Below are positions 10,513 through 21,462 of a stretch of DNA of 64,000 nt, one piece after another. The notes under the pieces are model-generated. The model was not told where the DNA came from. It worked only from the letters and a program-made list of their open reading frames with translations, and searched no databases. Position 1 is the stretch's first letter; each line of letters opens with the position of its first letter. This DNA comes from Lathyrus oleraceus (taxonomy: Eukaryota; Streptophyta; Magnoliopsida; Fabales; Fabaceae): positions 227,246,539 to 227,310,538 of the forward strand of contig NC_066581.1 of the NCBI RefSeq assembly GCF_024323335.1, given 5' to 3'. The translations under genes and the position numbers were made by a program.

Positions 10513-10730
10513 TATATAAAAAATATTAATTTTAAATTGAAAATGGAAACTACCGTATAATTAAAATTTAAACTTCAAATACGTTATAATTTTAATCACA
10601 ATAAAACCCGCCCCAACAATCATCGCTACGGATTCAAATTCTATATCAGAAAAAAGAAGAGCACCGTTTATCTTCCCCCTTCTAGGTCATTGCAATACAC
10701 CACAAACAGAAAGAAAATCCAAACAAACCC
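10513..10730 (+). promoter_or_regulatory. Residual upstream region and 5' leader of the HLTF-like gene
   Basis: Only 218 bases separate the MULE target duplication from the ATG at 10731. No clear TATA box is seen; the CT-rich and A-rich stretches at 10668-10725 look like a 5' leader. The original promoter must therefore be this short segment, or lie within or beyond the transposon. Confidence 0.4.
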
Positions 10731-13700
10731 ATGGATTCTCAAGAACCCTTTTCGCAGTCCGAAACGGAAACCTACCTAGCTGGCTTCGTCATGGCCAACA
10801 TCGTCGGCGTAAAACACTACTCCGGCACAATAACCGGCCGTGAAATGGTCGGCCTACTCCGGGAGCCTCTCAACCCGTACGACTCAAACGCCATCAAAGT
10901 TCTTAACACTCAATCCCTTCAAGTCGGTTATATCGAACGCTCCGTCGCCGCCGCTCTTTCGCCTCTCATCGACGCTTCACTCATTCACATTGAAGCCATC
11001 GTTCAAACTAACCCTCGCTCCAATAATAACAGTAGATTTCGTATCCCTTGTCAGATTCATGTTTTCGCTCATTTCTCTGCTTTTGATGTTGTTCATGACG
11101 CTTTTTCCGATTCACCGGTTCATTTCATTTCGCATTCGGATCCTTCTTTTACTCTTTCGAACGCCGCTGCTGTTAAAGAAACCCGCGCTGAATCCACAGC
11201 GACAACTAAAACCAGTAATAAAAACCTAGACCAAATCTTCAAACTCGCCCGTGAAAACCTAGCTTCTAAAAACCAAATTCATGAACCGTTAAACCCTCCT
11301 TCTAACATAATCAAATCAGAGCTTCTCCAACACCAAAAAGAAGCCCTAGGATGGCTTTTCCACCGCGAAAGTTCAGAGGATTTACCCCAGTTTTGGGAAG
11401 AGAAGGATGGTAGTTTCGTCAATGTGTTGACTAATTACCAAACCAACACACGACCGGAGCCACTCCGGGGAGGGATATTCGCGGACGGTATGGGATTAGG
11501 GAAGACTTTAACACTGCTTTCTTTGATTGCTTATGATAAAATGAAAATGAAAGGTGGAAAGAAAAGAGGTAGGAGTGTTGTAGAGACAAATGCTACATTG
11601 ATTGTGTGTCCTCCTTCTGTTATTTCAACTTGGATAACTCAATTGGAAGAGCATACTAACCGTGGTGCGATGAAGGTTTACATGTATTATGGTGATAGGA
11701 GGACTCAAGATGCTGAAGAACTGCGAAAATATGATATTGTGCTGACTACTTATGCTACTTTGGGAGCTGAATTGCGTTGGCCGGATACCGCAGTGAAGAA
11801 ATTGGGGTGGAGGAGAATTGTTTTGGATGAAGCACATATGATTAAGAATGTTAATGCTGGACAGAGTCAGGCTGTTATTGCTTTGAATGCTAAGAGGAGA
11901 TGGGCTGTTACTGGAACACCTATTCAGAATGGTTCTTATGATTTGTTTTCTCTTATGGCATTTTTGCATTTTGAGCCTTTTTCAATCAAGAGTTATTGGC
12001 AAAGCTTGGTTCAACGTCCTCTTAATCAAGGCAAACAGACTGGGCTCAACCGATTGCAGGTATAATTCAATATCAATGTATTGAATTGAATTTGAATTTC
12101 ATACATCAACTATTAGTTTCTTTTTTCTCAGTGAATGGAATTTGAATTTCAGTCTTGGTTACTGATTATTCTGACGTGGTTTTGGCTTTTATGTTCTTTT
12201 GTGTAAGCTTATTTATTTATATAGTCTTACTTACTCTTTTTGGTAGGTTTTGATGGCGGCAATATCATTACGAAGAACAAAAGACACTGCATTGGTGGGG
12301 CTTCCACCTAAGATTGTAGAGACGTGTTATGTTGAACTTTCACGTGAAGAGCGTAAACTGTATGATGAGGTTAAAGAGGAAATAAGGTCGCTTGTGAACA
12401 ATGACAGACTAGTGTATAGTTATTCTACTATACTAAGTATGATTCTAAGACTTCGTCAGATCTGTGCTGATTTATCAATGTGCCCGTCGGATTTCAAGTC
12501 ATGTCTATTTTCTTCAACTGAAATTGAAGGTATATTTCCCCTTTCAATTCAAGGGTTACACATATATTTACTTCTTTGCTTATTTTTCATGTCCATAATT
12601 CCTGGAGCCTGAATTTGGCTTTCAAGAGTTAATTTTAACATTTTTTTTAACTATTCAAAATAAACCTTTACTAGCAATGACGTTTAACCATATGGGTACA
12701 TTGATCAAATTTTTATATAATAGGCTGTAAATTGATATATAATTTGTTGGAAGCTTACTGAAGAGGAAACATGAGATTATATGACAAATGCATATATTCA
12801 TGTCATGCATTCTTGAATCATAATATATTATGATTATGTTCATCTACCATGTACCTACTCACAGACAATACCTCATATTGTCTATGTTTCTTGGCAGAGC
12901 TAGAATGTTGTGTTAATTGTCAACTGACAATTTGTTACCTTCAATTTGTTGGGGAGATGTGATCAAAATCTTCAATATCATTCGTGCCTAGAGAAGACTA
13001 ATCACATTAATAATTTCAATCCATTATTTCATGGCTAAAAAAATCATTTTATTGGTTAAAGTTGATGCTTCAAAACCTTGCCACATATTTCATTTATGTG
13101 AAATTGATATGCAGCAAAGCCAATTGGTTACCAGTTGCCGGCTACCATCACATTTGTTGTTAAATAGTCTTATTTTGTAATGTGTGTAATATTATCAATT
13201 CAAGATTTTCCAAAACACTCATTGTTGCTTTGGATCTTCATCTTGCCATTATCATCTCATGTATGCATAACAAATCGCATTCTTAAGAGGCTGGATTCCT
13301 ACTTTTGTTATGCCCCAGACTGTAGAGACTATTGTCTGAATTGTTTGAAAAAGCCAGTTTGTGGCTTGCTTGGGCATTATATTTTTGTTTCTTTGATTTG
13401 TTAATAAACTCTCAACTCTTCCTTTCTGTAATTGTTTTTTTTCCCTTGAGAAGATTAAAACTATGTAAACAGTTGGTAACTGTTTACTGGTTGAATACCA
13501 ATTAGGCAGTAATGCCCAAACCTACTGTTTATTGGTTGAATACCAATTAGACATAACTGCTTACTGGTTGAATACCAATTAGGCGTTAATGCCAAAAACC
13601 TTCTGTTTACTGGTTGAATACCAATTAGGCGTTAATGCCAAAAACCTTCTGTTTACTGGTTGAATACCAATTAGGTATTAATGCCGAAACCTACCGGATA

Positions 13701-15505
13701 GGCATATCTAGGCAGGTGATTGTGTGATAATGTTCTATGGCCTTAACAACTTGTGTCTGGATGTGTGTGTATGAAAACAGTCAGTGAGTAGTTTGTTCAT
13801 CTTACCATGGAATGTTTCAACTTTTGGAAGTTGTGAAGCATTATTGTAAGCATGCCGTTTTTGTCTTATGATCTGGCTTATATTTAACTGCGGAAAATAT
13901 GTTAAGGAGCTAGAAGGACCTAAACTTAGTGAATTCTAGAAAAAAGGATAGTTGTGTTGCGTGTTACTTTTATCATCAGGGTTTGTTAATTGCTTCTACC
14001 AATGTAGTTAGTATATATGGGAATGGTATGAGTCAATTTCAGATGCATTTTTTGGATACATTTAATAAACTGTTTTAGTTGGGAAAGAGAAGAGTTCATT
14101 TTGCAGAGAATTACCTTATGAACTGTTTAAGTTGGGAAAGGGAAGAGTTCGCTGTGCAGAGATTGGCGTAGCATTTACATTCTCTTGAATATGCTAACCC
14201 CTGATCTTTCACCAAATCTTTTGATGAGAGCCATAAAAAAATAATTCCCATCATGCTTCCCTATTATTCAGTGCGTGTAAATTCTTCTACAACATCCACA
14301 AACTCTCATTTATGTGTATTGGGAGCACTTTGCTTAAGATATAGAGTTTTGTCTCAACAAAAGCCTCCACATCCAGAGAATGCAATGTAACCATAAGTAA
14401 CCATAAATGGAAGGTTTTCTTCATCTTCACATTTAGTTTTTCGCAATGTATACTGATTTTAATGATATGGTATAAATTATTATGTTTTGTCAAATTGCTC
14501 TGACCAATGTAAGAAACAGATATGTAAGTTAAGTCGATTTCAACAAGGCCTTCATGTAAAAAACAGATATATAATATGGTTTTGTTTTACCATACATTGA
14601 GTCTTACATTTTCATCAATATCAAGGAGAGTTTTGAATAATGAATAGTATGAAATATTATTTTATTGTACTAACCACCATACATAATTTTATTTTTTCAA
14701 AGCAGATGTTTCAGAGAACCCTGAATTGCTGCAAACATTAATTGGGATGCTACAAGATTGTGAAGATTTTGATTGTCCAATATGTTTATCTCCCCCATCG
14801 GATGTTGTAATTACATGTTGTGCTCATATTTTCTGCCGAGAATGTATTCTGAAAACTCTACAGCGCAGCAACTCTAGTTGTCCACTTTGTCGGCGCTCCC
14901 TTTCAGAATCTGACTTATTCTCAGTCCCCTCTCTCAAGACTGATACTACTGAACCATGTACACCAGATGTAATGTCATCCACAAAAGTCTCTACTTTGAT
15001 AAAGCTTCTTACAGAATCAAGGGATCAAAATCCAGCTACCAAATCTGTTGTATTTTCACAATTCCGTAAGATGCTTCCATTGTTAGAAGAGCCTCTGAAA
15101 GCTGCTGGCTTTAAAACATTGCGTCTTGACGGGGCAATGAATGCTAAACAAAGGGCTCAAGTTATTGAACAATTTCAACTCTCAGAAGTAGATGAACCAA
15201 TGATTCTTCTTGCAAGTCTAAGGGCTTCAAGTACAGGTATAAATCTAACGGCTGCCTCTAGAGTGTACTTAATGGAGCCGTGGTGGAACCCAGCAGTTGA
15301 AGAACAGGCAATGGATCGTGTCCACCGCATTGGACAGAAAGAAGAAGTGAAGATTGTTAGACTGATAGCTAAAAATAGCATTGAAGAGAAAATATTAATG
15401 TTGCAAGAGAAGAAGAAAGAAATAACAAGCCGAGGATCTGGGAGGAGATCAAAGGATGTTGTTGGTATGGGCATAGAGGATCTCCGTTTCGTTTTAGGAG
15501 AATAG
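10731..15505 (+). CDS. SM3L1: HLTF/RAD5-family SNF2 translocase with HIRAN and RING domains
   Basis: Three exons: 10731-12059, 12247-12529 and 14706-15505, with GT-AG introns of 186 and 2176 bp. They splice to 803 codons plus TAG. Domains in order: HIRAN (about residues 15-118, core REPLNPYDSNAIKV); SNF2 ATPase with Walker A GMGLGKT (253-259), DEAH box (366-369) and motif III VTGTPIQN; C3HC4 RING (Cys561, Cys564, Cys576, His578, Cys581, Cys584, Cys596, Cys599); helicase C with GINLTAASRV (from 715) and DRVHRIGQ (to 748). All key residues are present. In this family HIRAN binds DNA ends, the motor remodels stalled forks, and the RING works with UBC13-MMS2 to polyubiquitinate PCNA for error-free damage bypass in the nucleus. 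Length and domain order match Arabidopsis SM3L1 rather than the longer RAD5A. A MULE lies 227 bp upstream. Confidence 0.96.
12530..14705 (+). other. Long second intron of the HLTF-like gene
   Basis: The donor GTATATTT follows GAAATTGAAG and the acceptor TTTTTTCAAAGCAG precedes ATGTTTCAG; the split Asp codon (G/AT) restores the frame. No further exon is needed to complete the protein: the sequence before and after is continuous in this family. Apart from the minisatellite at 13480-13693, only AT-rich sequence was seen. Confidence 0.85.
13480..13693 (+). repeat. Intronic minisatellite, about 46-bp unit, five copies
   Basis: The unit starts CTGTTTACTGGTTGAATACC and continues AATTAGGCGTTAATGCC plus an A-rich tail. 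Copies 3 and 4 are nearly identical, copies 1 and 5 diverge slightly, and copy 2 is shortened at its 3' end. Confidence 0.9.
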
Positions 15506-16064
15506 AAGATGGTTTGCAATTAGGCAATGTAAGTTATTGTCTGTTTGAGTCTCTCAAACTTTTTGTTTTGGTAGCTCTACAGTTCTGAAAAAAATATTAG
15601 TTGGGCTGCTATTTTAGAACCAGAAGTTTAGTCGTTGGATTTCCTACTTTCTGATAGATTCAATGCAGACAATTGGAAGGAAATCAAAGGATCGATGTTT
15701 TTGTATTAATCAACCTGTAAGACCAATCTATGTTTTTTACATGGTTTATTTTTCAGTGCAAAGCCTCTCCTTCTCAAGAACTCTGGCAATGTAGGGGTCA
15801 TACACCAATTCCTACAAATTAACAACCTTCTCTGTTTTTTTTTAACGCTAGACACACTCTCCCGACCCATAGCCTACAATATACCAAATGAATAAATGTT
15901 GAGAAGAAAAAACCAACAAACTTTGACAATTAATACATTCAGAAACTTGCAGGTTGCAAGTGACATTCTCCAAGAACTTAAAGAAAACAATTGCATTCGT
16001 GTATAAGTGATGACACGGCACATTCCTATTTATTGAGATTTAAGAAATAATTGTATTTTTAATT
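15506..16064 (+). other. 3' flank of the HLTF-like gene
   Basis: Noncoding. T-rich sequence after the stop is likely 3' UTR. No clean AATAAA is seen in the first 350 bases; AATAAATG at 15891 is the nearest candidate and may be too far. Confidence 0.4.
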
Positions 16065-16073
16065 TAAAAATAA

Positions 16074-16252
16074 GAGTAATGCTAACTTGTGCTCTAAAGG
16101 CACAAGATACCCATTTATAGAAAGTTTGTATTGGAAAAAATAATAATAAAATTAATTTTATACCTTTATCAAAATCAATTCACAATTTTCAATACAAAAT
16201 TACTTTCTTTAGTTATTATCTTGTACCCCTAAGACACAAGTTAGTATTACCC
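16074..16252. mobile_element. MITE, 179 bp, with 9-bp target duplication
   Basis: The left end reads GAGTAATGCTAACTTGTG and the complement of the right end reads GGGTAATACTAACTTGTG, inverted repeats of about 35 bp continuing to a shared ACAAGAT. TAAAAATAA occurs at 16065-16073 and 16253-16261, a perfect 9-bp duplication. The 9-bp length points to a Mutator-type MITE. It has no coding capacity. Confidence 0.9.
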
Positions 16253-16259
16253 TAAAAAT

Positions 16260-16329
16260 AATTGTTGGATTCATTAAAGAATAAGGGTCTAGTTAATTGT
16301 TGGATTCATTAAACAATAAGGGCCTAGTT
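16260..16329 (+). repeat. Tandem duplication, 2 x 35 bp
   Basis: AATTGTTGGATTCATTAAA, followed by AATAAGGG and CTAGTT, occurs twice in direct succession with two mismatches. Confidence 0.85.
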
Positions 16330-17544
16330 AATAAAATTAATTTAAGTGTTTGGTAAATTAACTGTTACACTAACTGATAAATATAAAATAATATAAAAAG
16401 TATTTTTAATTAAAAAATTAGTAGTTTTATTATTTTATTAAATTATTTTTTATTTGATAAAAATAAATATATTGATAAATATATTGATAAAAATATTAGA
16501 AATATTTTTTATATATATGAAAATTTGAAGATAATATTAAAATATATTAAATTTCTATAAATCTTATAATAAAATTTAACGAGAAATATAAAATTCCAAG
16601 TCAACCTTTCAAAATCGGTAGTGGGTCAAAACCGGAGTAAAATCGGAAAAACCGAGTTGAACCGTCCAAAACCATTTGAATCAAAGAACCGGAACCGGTT
16701 TTGTAAAACCGTCCGGTTCAAAAATATGCATTAAATTGACCTTTTTTTTTAATTTTTTAAAATTTTTAATATGCCAATATCAAAACTTAACCTACATTCT
16801 CAATCATAAAAAAGAATTCCGTATTTTTTTTATAACAATACGAATTTCTAAGTTTTGTCCTTTCATTATAGTTTTTCTTTCAACCATACTCCATCATCAT
16901 CACGTTGTCCCTTTCAAACATAGTCATAATATCCAACCGAATATTGATTATCGTTCAAGTCAATATTGTTTGTTATTTTTAAGATTTATTTGTTGTAGTT
17001 CAACTCAAATTCATATTTTTCTTTTAATAAAATATATTATATTATTTATTTTTGGTATTTTATCTTATTTAATTTAAATATTCTCAATTATTTAAACTTT
17101 ATTTTAGTTATTATATTCTACTATTTTAATTTTGGTTGAATTAGTTTAACTTAGTTTATTGTAATTCTTTAATTTTGTCAAATTATTCTTAAATGAATGT
17201 TGAAATGAAGTGTAGAATTATGTTATGTTATTATATGTATTATCGATATTGTTGTATTTGATTTGCAATGAATTTTTAAAATAATTATTTTATTAAGTTG
17301 TGAACATATGATCATGTGTGACATATTTATGAAATTTACTTTTATATTATTAGTTTATTTAATAAACGGTTCGATCGTATGTTTAACCGATTGAACCAAT
17401 TAAATCTTAAACCGCAAATTTTACCAGTTCAATCTCCGGTCCGATTTTAAAACATTGATAAAAATAATTTTTTGTTAAAATAACAAAAGTATAAATGGAA
17501 GGAAAAGTTACAAACTCAAGCTATTTCGAGTCTGTTTCGTAAGA
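16330..17544. other. AT-rich sequence with dispersed ACCGG/GGTTC motifs
   Basis: No credible gene. Clusters of CGGTT, ACCGG and GGTTC at 16613-16723 and again at 17365-17447 (GGTTCGATCG, ACCGATTGAACC, CCGGTCCG) bracket about 650 bases. They resemble the ends of a common plant element, but I could not establish terminal repeats or a target duplication. Confidence 0.35.
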
Positions 17545-17699
17545 TAAAAAAAAGAGCTTTTATCTTTTTAACCCACATCAATGAAAAAGCTCTATTTAGT
17601 AAATATTTTTTTTTAATATTTTAACTAGCTTTTAATTTTTTTTTCAAAAGCTATTTGAAGTAATTTATGAGATTCTAACTTTTAACAATCGATCTACTA

Positions 17700-17777
<78 letters not shown>

Positions 17778-18894
17778 CAATTTATGAGATGAAAGATGAT
17801 TTAATATTTAATGTCTTTAAGTAACATCTAATTTATATAATAAATTTTAAAATAGTGTTGATAATTTTTAAGTTAGTGAAACACAATAGAAAAATCAATA
17901 AAATCAATCCAGACGGAAAATATTCAGGATATCATTCTAGTTTTATTGTAAAATATTAAATAATAAACTAATATTTATTATATTTTGTATAAATCTAATT
18001 GAATTTAAAATTACAATGTTATTAATTTTTGTATCTCGTTAAATTTGATCATAAAATTTATATACAAATTTAATATATTTTGATGATATCTTTAATTTTT
18101 TATATAGATTAAAACAGTTTTCATGTATTTATTAATAAATTTATTTTATCGAATAGAAATTAATTTTATAATATAATAAGAAAATGGATTTAATTAAGAA
18201 TATTTTTATGTCCTTTTGGTAAAAAAAAGAGCTTTTAGTCTTTTAGCTCATATTAATAAAAAAGTTGTCATTTAGCTTTCACCTTGTAGCTTTTCCGGTT
18301 AGTTTTTAGCTTTTTCTCAAAAGTAGTTTTTGAGTTTGTAGCTTTTAGTTTGTCATTTTTTCTTTTATTTATACCATTTTTATTTAATAAAAATCTATTT
18401 TGAATCGGATAGTTATATTTGTGTTAACTTAGAAGATAAAAGATGATGTAATGTTTAACATTTTTGAGCAACATTTAATTTACGTAATGAATTTCAAAAT
18501 AGTATTGATAATTCTTAAATTAGTAAAATATCGGAGAAGAATCATTAAAATCAATCAAGCCGAAGAAAATTTAGAATATCATTGCAATTTTATTGTAGAA
18601 TATTACAAAATAAACTTAACCTTATTATTATTATATTAAATTAATATAATTGAATTTAAAATTACAATACTATTTTTCCATATATCTAATTAAATTTCAT
18701 TATAAAATTTATATATAAATTTAATATATTTTAATGTTAACTTCAAATTTTCATATATATTAAAAATATTTTATATGTTTTATTAATAATTTATTTTATC
18801 AAATAAAAAATAATTTAATAATATAATATAATAATAAGATTACTAATTTCTTAATTAAGAATGTCCTTTTATGCCATTTTGTATTCATCGACTG
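17545..18894 (+). repeat. Diverged direct duplication, two units of about 675 bp
   Basis: 17545-18219 and 18220-18894 align in the same order. Examples: AAAAAAGAGCTTTTA (17548 and 18223), AAAGATGAT, TTGAATTTAAAATTACAAT and TTAATTAAGAAT. The first unit contains the dinucleotide array at 17702-17777; the second lacks it. No coding sequence was seen. Confidence 0.75.
17702..17777. repeat. (AT)n followed by (GT)n microsatellite
   Basis: About 58 bases of AT repeat pass directly into about 18 bases of GT repeat. Confidence 0.97.
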
Positions 18895-19125
18895 ATGCAA
18901 CAACTGATTTATCAAACACTTAAATTAACTTATCAACTATAAATCATCAACTATCAGCTATTAATCATCAGCTACCAGCTAGTTTTACCAAATAAAACCT
19001 TTGTATCTATCAACTAATGTAACAACTAATTTACCAAACACTCAAATTAACTTATAAGTTATCGATCATCAGCTATCAACAATCAGCTACCAACATTCAA
19101 CTACTAGCTATTAGCTAATTTTATC
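18878..19125 (+). repeat. Tandem duplication of about 122 bp rich in AGCTATCAGCTA-type motifs
   Basis: TTTGTATTCATC, followed by CAACTGATTTATCAAACACT (18878), repeats as TTTGTATCTATC and CAACTAATTTACCAAACACT (19000). Both carry runs of ATCATCAGCTA. These resemble the subterminal motifs of plant hAT-type or related elements; the class is not proved. Confidence 0.65.
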
Positions 19126-20589
19126 AAACAAAGCATTTAAATAGTTTTTATGAAAAAACTAAAAGCTAGTAGAAAAAATTGAAAGTTAAAAGATAAATAA
19201 CAGTTACCAAACAAAGTTTTTATATTAATATGAACTGAAAAAATAAAAGTTAAAAGTTAAAAGTTTTTTTTTTGATGTTACCAAAGATACTCTTAAATAA
19301 TATTTCCGGTTTTATTTATAAAAAAAAATTATTTTTTAGATTTATTAAATAATCTATATATTTGAAATGTTTAATAGATTAGATACATGATTGTTATAAA
19401 TAGAATTAGAGGGAATATTTTTTTCAAACACTTGTTGCTTAAATTCTTTAAAAACTCTGATGTCAATTGAATAACAGTGTGTTATAATGAGAGTTTAAGT
19501 TCAGATTATTTTAAAATATCTTTAGAATAAACTTCCTAATGAACTTGGAATATGTTTCAGATCACTGTTGCATTGCTATTTTAATTATATTCAATACAAT
19601 GGTTAAGTGTATGATATATGTTTATTAATCTAACTGATAAATTGAAGAGTAAGGATAATTATCAGGGAGGGATCAAGATGGAGACAAGGGTGAGATTTTT
19701 GAGAAAGTAGATTATGGTTGAGTGTGGATAGATGAGTGTTTTTTTAATACTTAATACTTTTGAATCTTAGAGAGACATGTAAGTTCTATTATGATGTGAA
19801 TTTTGCGTTCTAATTCAGACGTGAGTTAAAAATCTTATATTATTTGGAATTTTTTTTTGAATAATATATAAATAAGAAGATCTATAAATCTAATATCTTA
19901 AAATTTTGAATAAATATATGGTGTATATGCAACTTATTTTGTTGCTCTTGATCCATCAATGATATATTATATTTGATGGTTCAACTAAGGGATCTCTTGA
20001 CCCATCAATGATATATTATATCTGATGGTTCAAGTAAGGGATCGATATCGATTCCATATATATACAAGTGTAAGTTAGAAATGCGTAATTGCTTTCAAAA
20101 GTTAAGGTTAAATACTTTATAAGTAAGATGATCCATAAAATTAGAAGTTCTTTTGATTAGATAAAAAATATTATTAAAAGATTTAAATGATATAATATTA
20201 AATAAATTTGTTATTATTAAAACATTTTTAAATAAAAAAGGACCCTAAAAAAGAGAATAAATGATAGATGGAATAATGAGTGTGGGAAAGAGAATGACAA
20301 AGATAAGAAAAAGGAGGAGGATTAGAAAACAACATCAAGACAAAGAAGAAATGACTCGGGTGGAAAACAACAATGGGATATCGAGGCAAGGGGAGGAAGA
20401 TCAACATTCGTGTGGATACTATATTATGAAATATATGTTTAATATTGTCTCGTGAGGCATTATTAATTCATGAGTTAAGGTATTAATTTTATCTATATTC
20501 TTGTAATTTATTTATATTAGTTAAGTTAATGTTGTTATTGTCAACTTATTATAATTTAAATTTTATTCAAATTATATGTGTTTAGCGTC
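19126..20589. other. AT-rich intergenic sequence
   Basis: Apart from the 49-bp duplication listed separately, nothing is assigned. An open frame of 64 codons at 20261-20455 (plus) encodes a very Lys/Arg/Glu-rich peptide. It has no recognisable domain or supporting signal, and I do not call it a gene. Confidence 0.35.
19945..20042 (+). repeat. Tandem duplication, 2 x 49 bp
   Basis: CTCTTGATCCATCAATGATA...GGTTCAACTAAGGGAT is followed at once by CTCTTGACCCATCAATGATA...GGTTCAAGTAAGGGAT. Each unit contains the imperfect palindrome ATCAATGATATATTATAT. Confidence 0.9.
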
Positions 20590-21245
20590 CAGACACAATT
20601 CTCTCAAGAAGATATATATGACACCGATCACTTTGAGTCGGTTGCTTTCTATCTTTTTTTAAGAATCTCAACAACACTAATTTTTTTGGTTGTTGTAAAC
20701 ATTATGTATAGGTTTTCTGTTATACATGTATTTGGTTTTGTAATTATATGATTTTGTTTTCAAATATGTATAGGTTCTCTTGGTGTACCATTTTGGATAT
20801 GTGTACATTATTTTATAAACAATGTAATTTGGTATTATGTATATATTTAGTTATGTTAAGTTATAAATTAAAATGTTCTGATTCTATCACAAAATTTGTA
20901 TATAGTTTCCGTGTAAAAAAGACAGATTATATTAACTTAATTTAAAAAAAAACATAATTAAAACAAATTATAAATGATAAAAAAAATAGGTTTTATCCCT
21001 CGGTTTTAATTTAAAACAAACATAATAACTTAATTTTCCCTCGAATATTATCATAAATCGAGAGGTATGTGACGTGTGCTTTATAATTTTGAGAAAAAAA
21101 ATGACGTCGCTAGGGATCAAACCAATGACCATTATAACTTTCCCCTCGATAGAACAAAAATAAAGGAAAATGGCAAATTTTATGACGTTTTTCATTACCT
21201 CGCTTATGAAACCGAGGTAAAATCTCTTTTTCAACCGAGATAGAA
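20590..21245 (+). repeat. Dispersed repeat, copy 1 (inverted copy at 62035-62700)
   Basis: It matches the complement of 62035-62700 along its length: TGTTGTAAACATT, TATAGGTTTTCTGTTA and GTATTTGGTTTTGTA in the first half, ATAATGGTCATTGGTTTGATC (minus strand) in the second. The inner part is AT-rich. The outer part has GC-richer CCTCGGTTTTAA and ACCGAGGTAAA motifs. No coding frame is recognised. It is probably the end region of a transposon family of unknown class. Confidence 0.7.
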
Positions 21246-21318
21246 TATATTTTTTTATAGGAGTGGATGTTTGCCACTTGAAGACTAAATATGGTGGACA
21301 ATTACAATATATGTAGAC

Positions 21319-21462
21319 AGAGATCCCAATTACCAATACTTTCCATTGACATTTAGGGTCGTTGAAGTAGAAATAAATGAAAGATTTATATGATTTTTTC
21401 AGTTACTAATGGGAGATATTGGACAAGATATGAGATATGTGTTTATACCGGATCAACAAAAG
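21319..21462 (+). pseudogene. MULE transposase fragment
   Basis: The frame reads YFPLTFRVVEVEINERF, a stop, FFQLLMGDIGQDMRYVFIPD and QQK. This is the catalytic-core stretch of a MULE transposase in which ...DQQK normally follows the second acidic residue. It breaks off at AAGGTAAAT, a possible splice donor. It lies directly beside the dispersed repeat at 20590-21245, which may belong to the same element. It is a different subfamily from the MURA relic at 1288-2755. Confidence 0.75.

Noticed and set aside
11625..11969. Minus-strand open frame opposite exon 1 of the helicase gene
   Set aside because: Shadow of a strongly conserved coding exon on the other strand.
13180..13404. Plus-strand open frame of 74 codons in intron 2 as an extra exon
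   Set aside because: Hydrophobic, unrelated to the family, and not needed: the protein is continuous across the intron.
15175..15519. Minus-strand open frame opposite exon 3
   Set aside because: Shadow of the helicase C domain coding sequence.
16613..17447. A complete hAT-like element between the ACCGG-rich clusters
   Set aside because: I could not find matching inverted ends or an 8-bp duplication.
20261..20455. Basic 64-codon ORF
   Set aside because: Composition-driven Lys/Arg/Glu richness, no homology recognised, no promoter or splice evidence.
20968..21336. 122-codon minus-strand frame near 21 kb
   Set aside because: Overlaps the dispersed repeat and the MULE fragment on the other strand; the sister copy at 62 kb does not keep this frame open.
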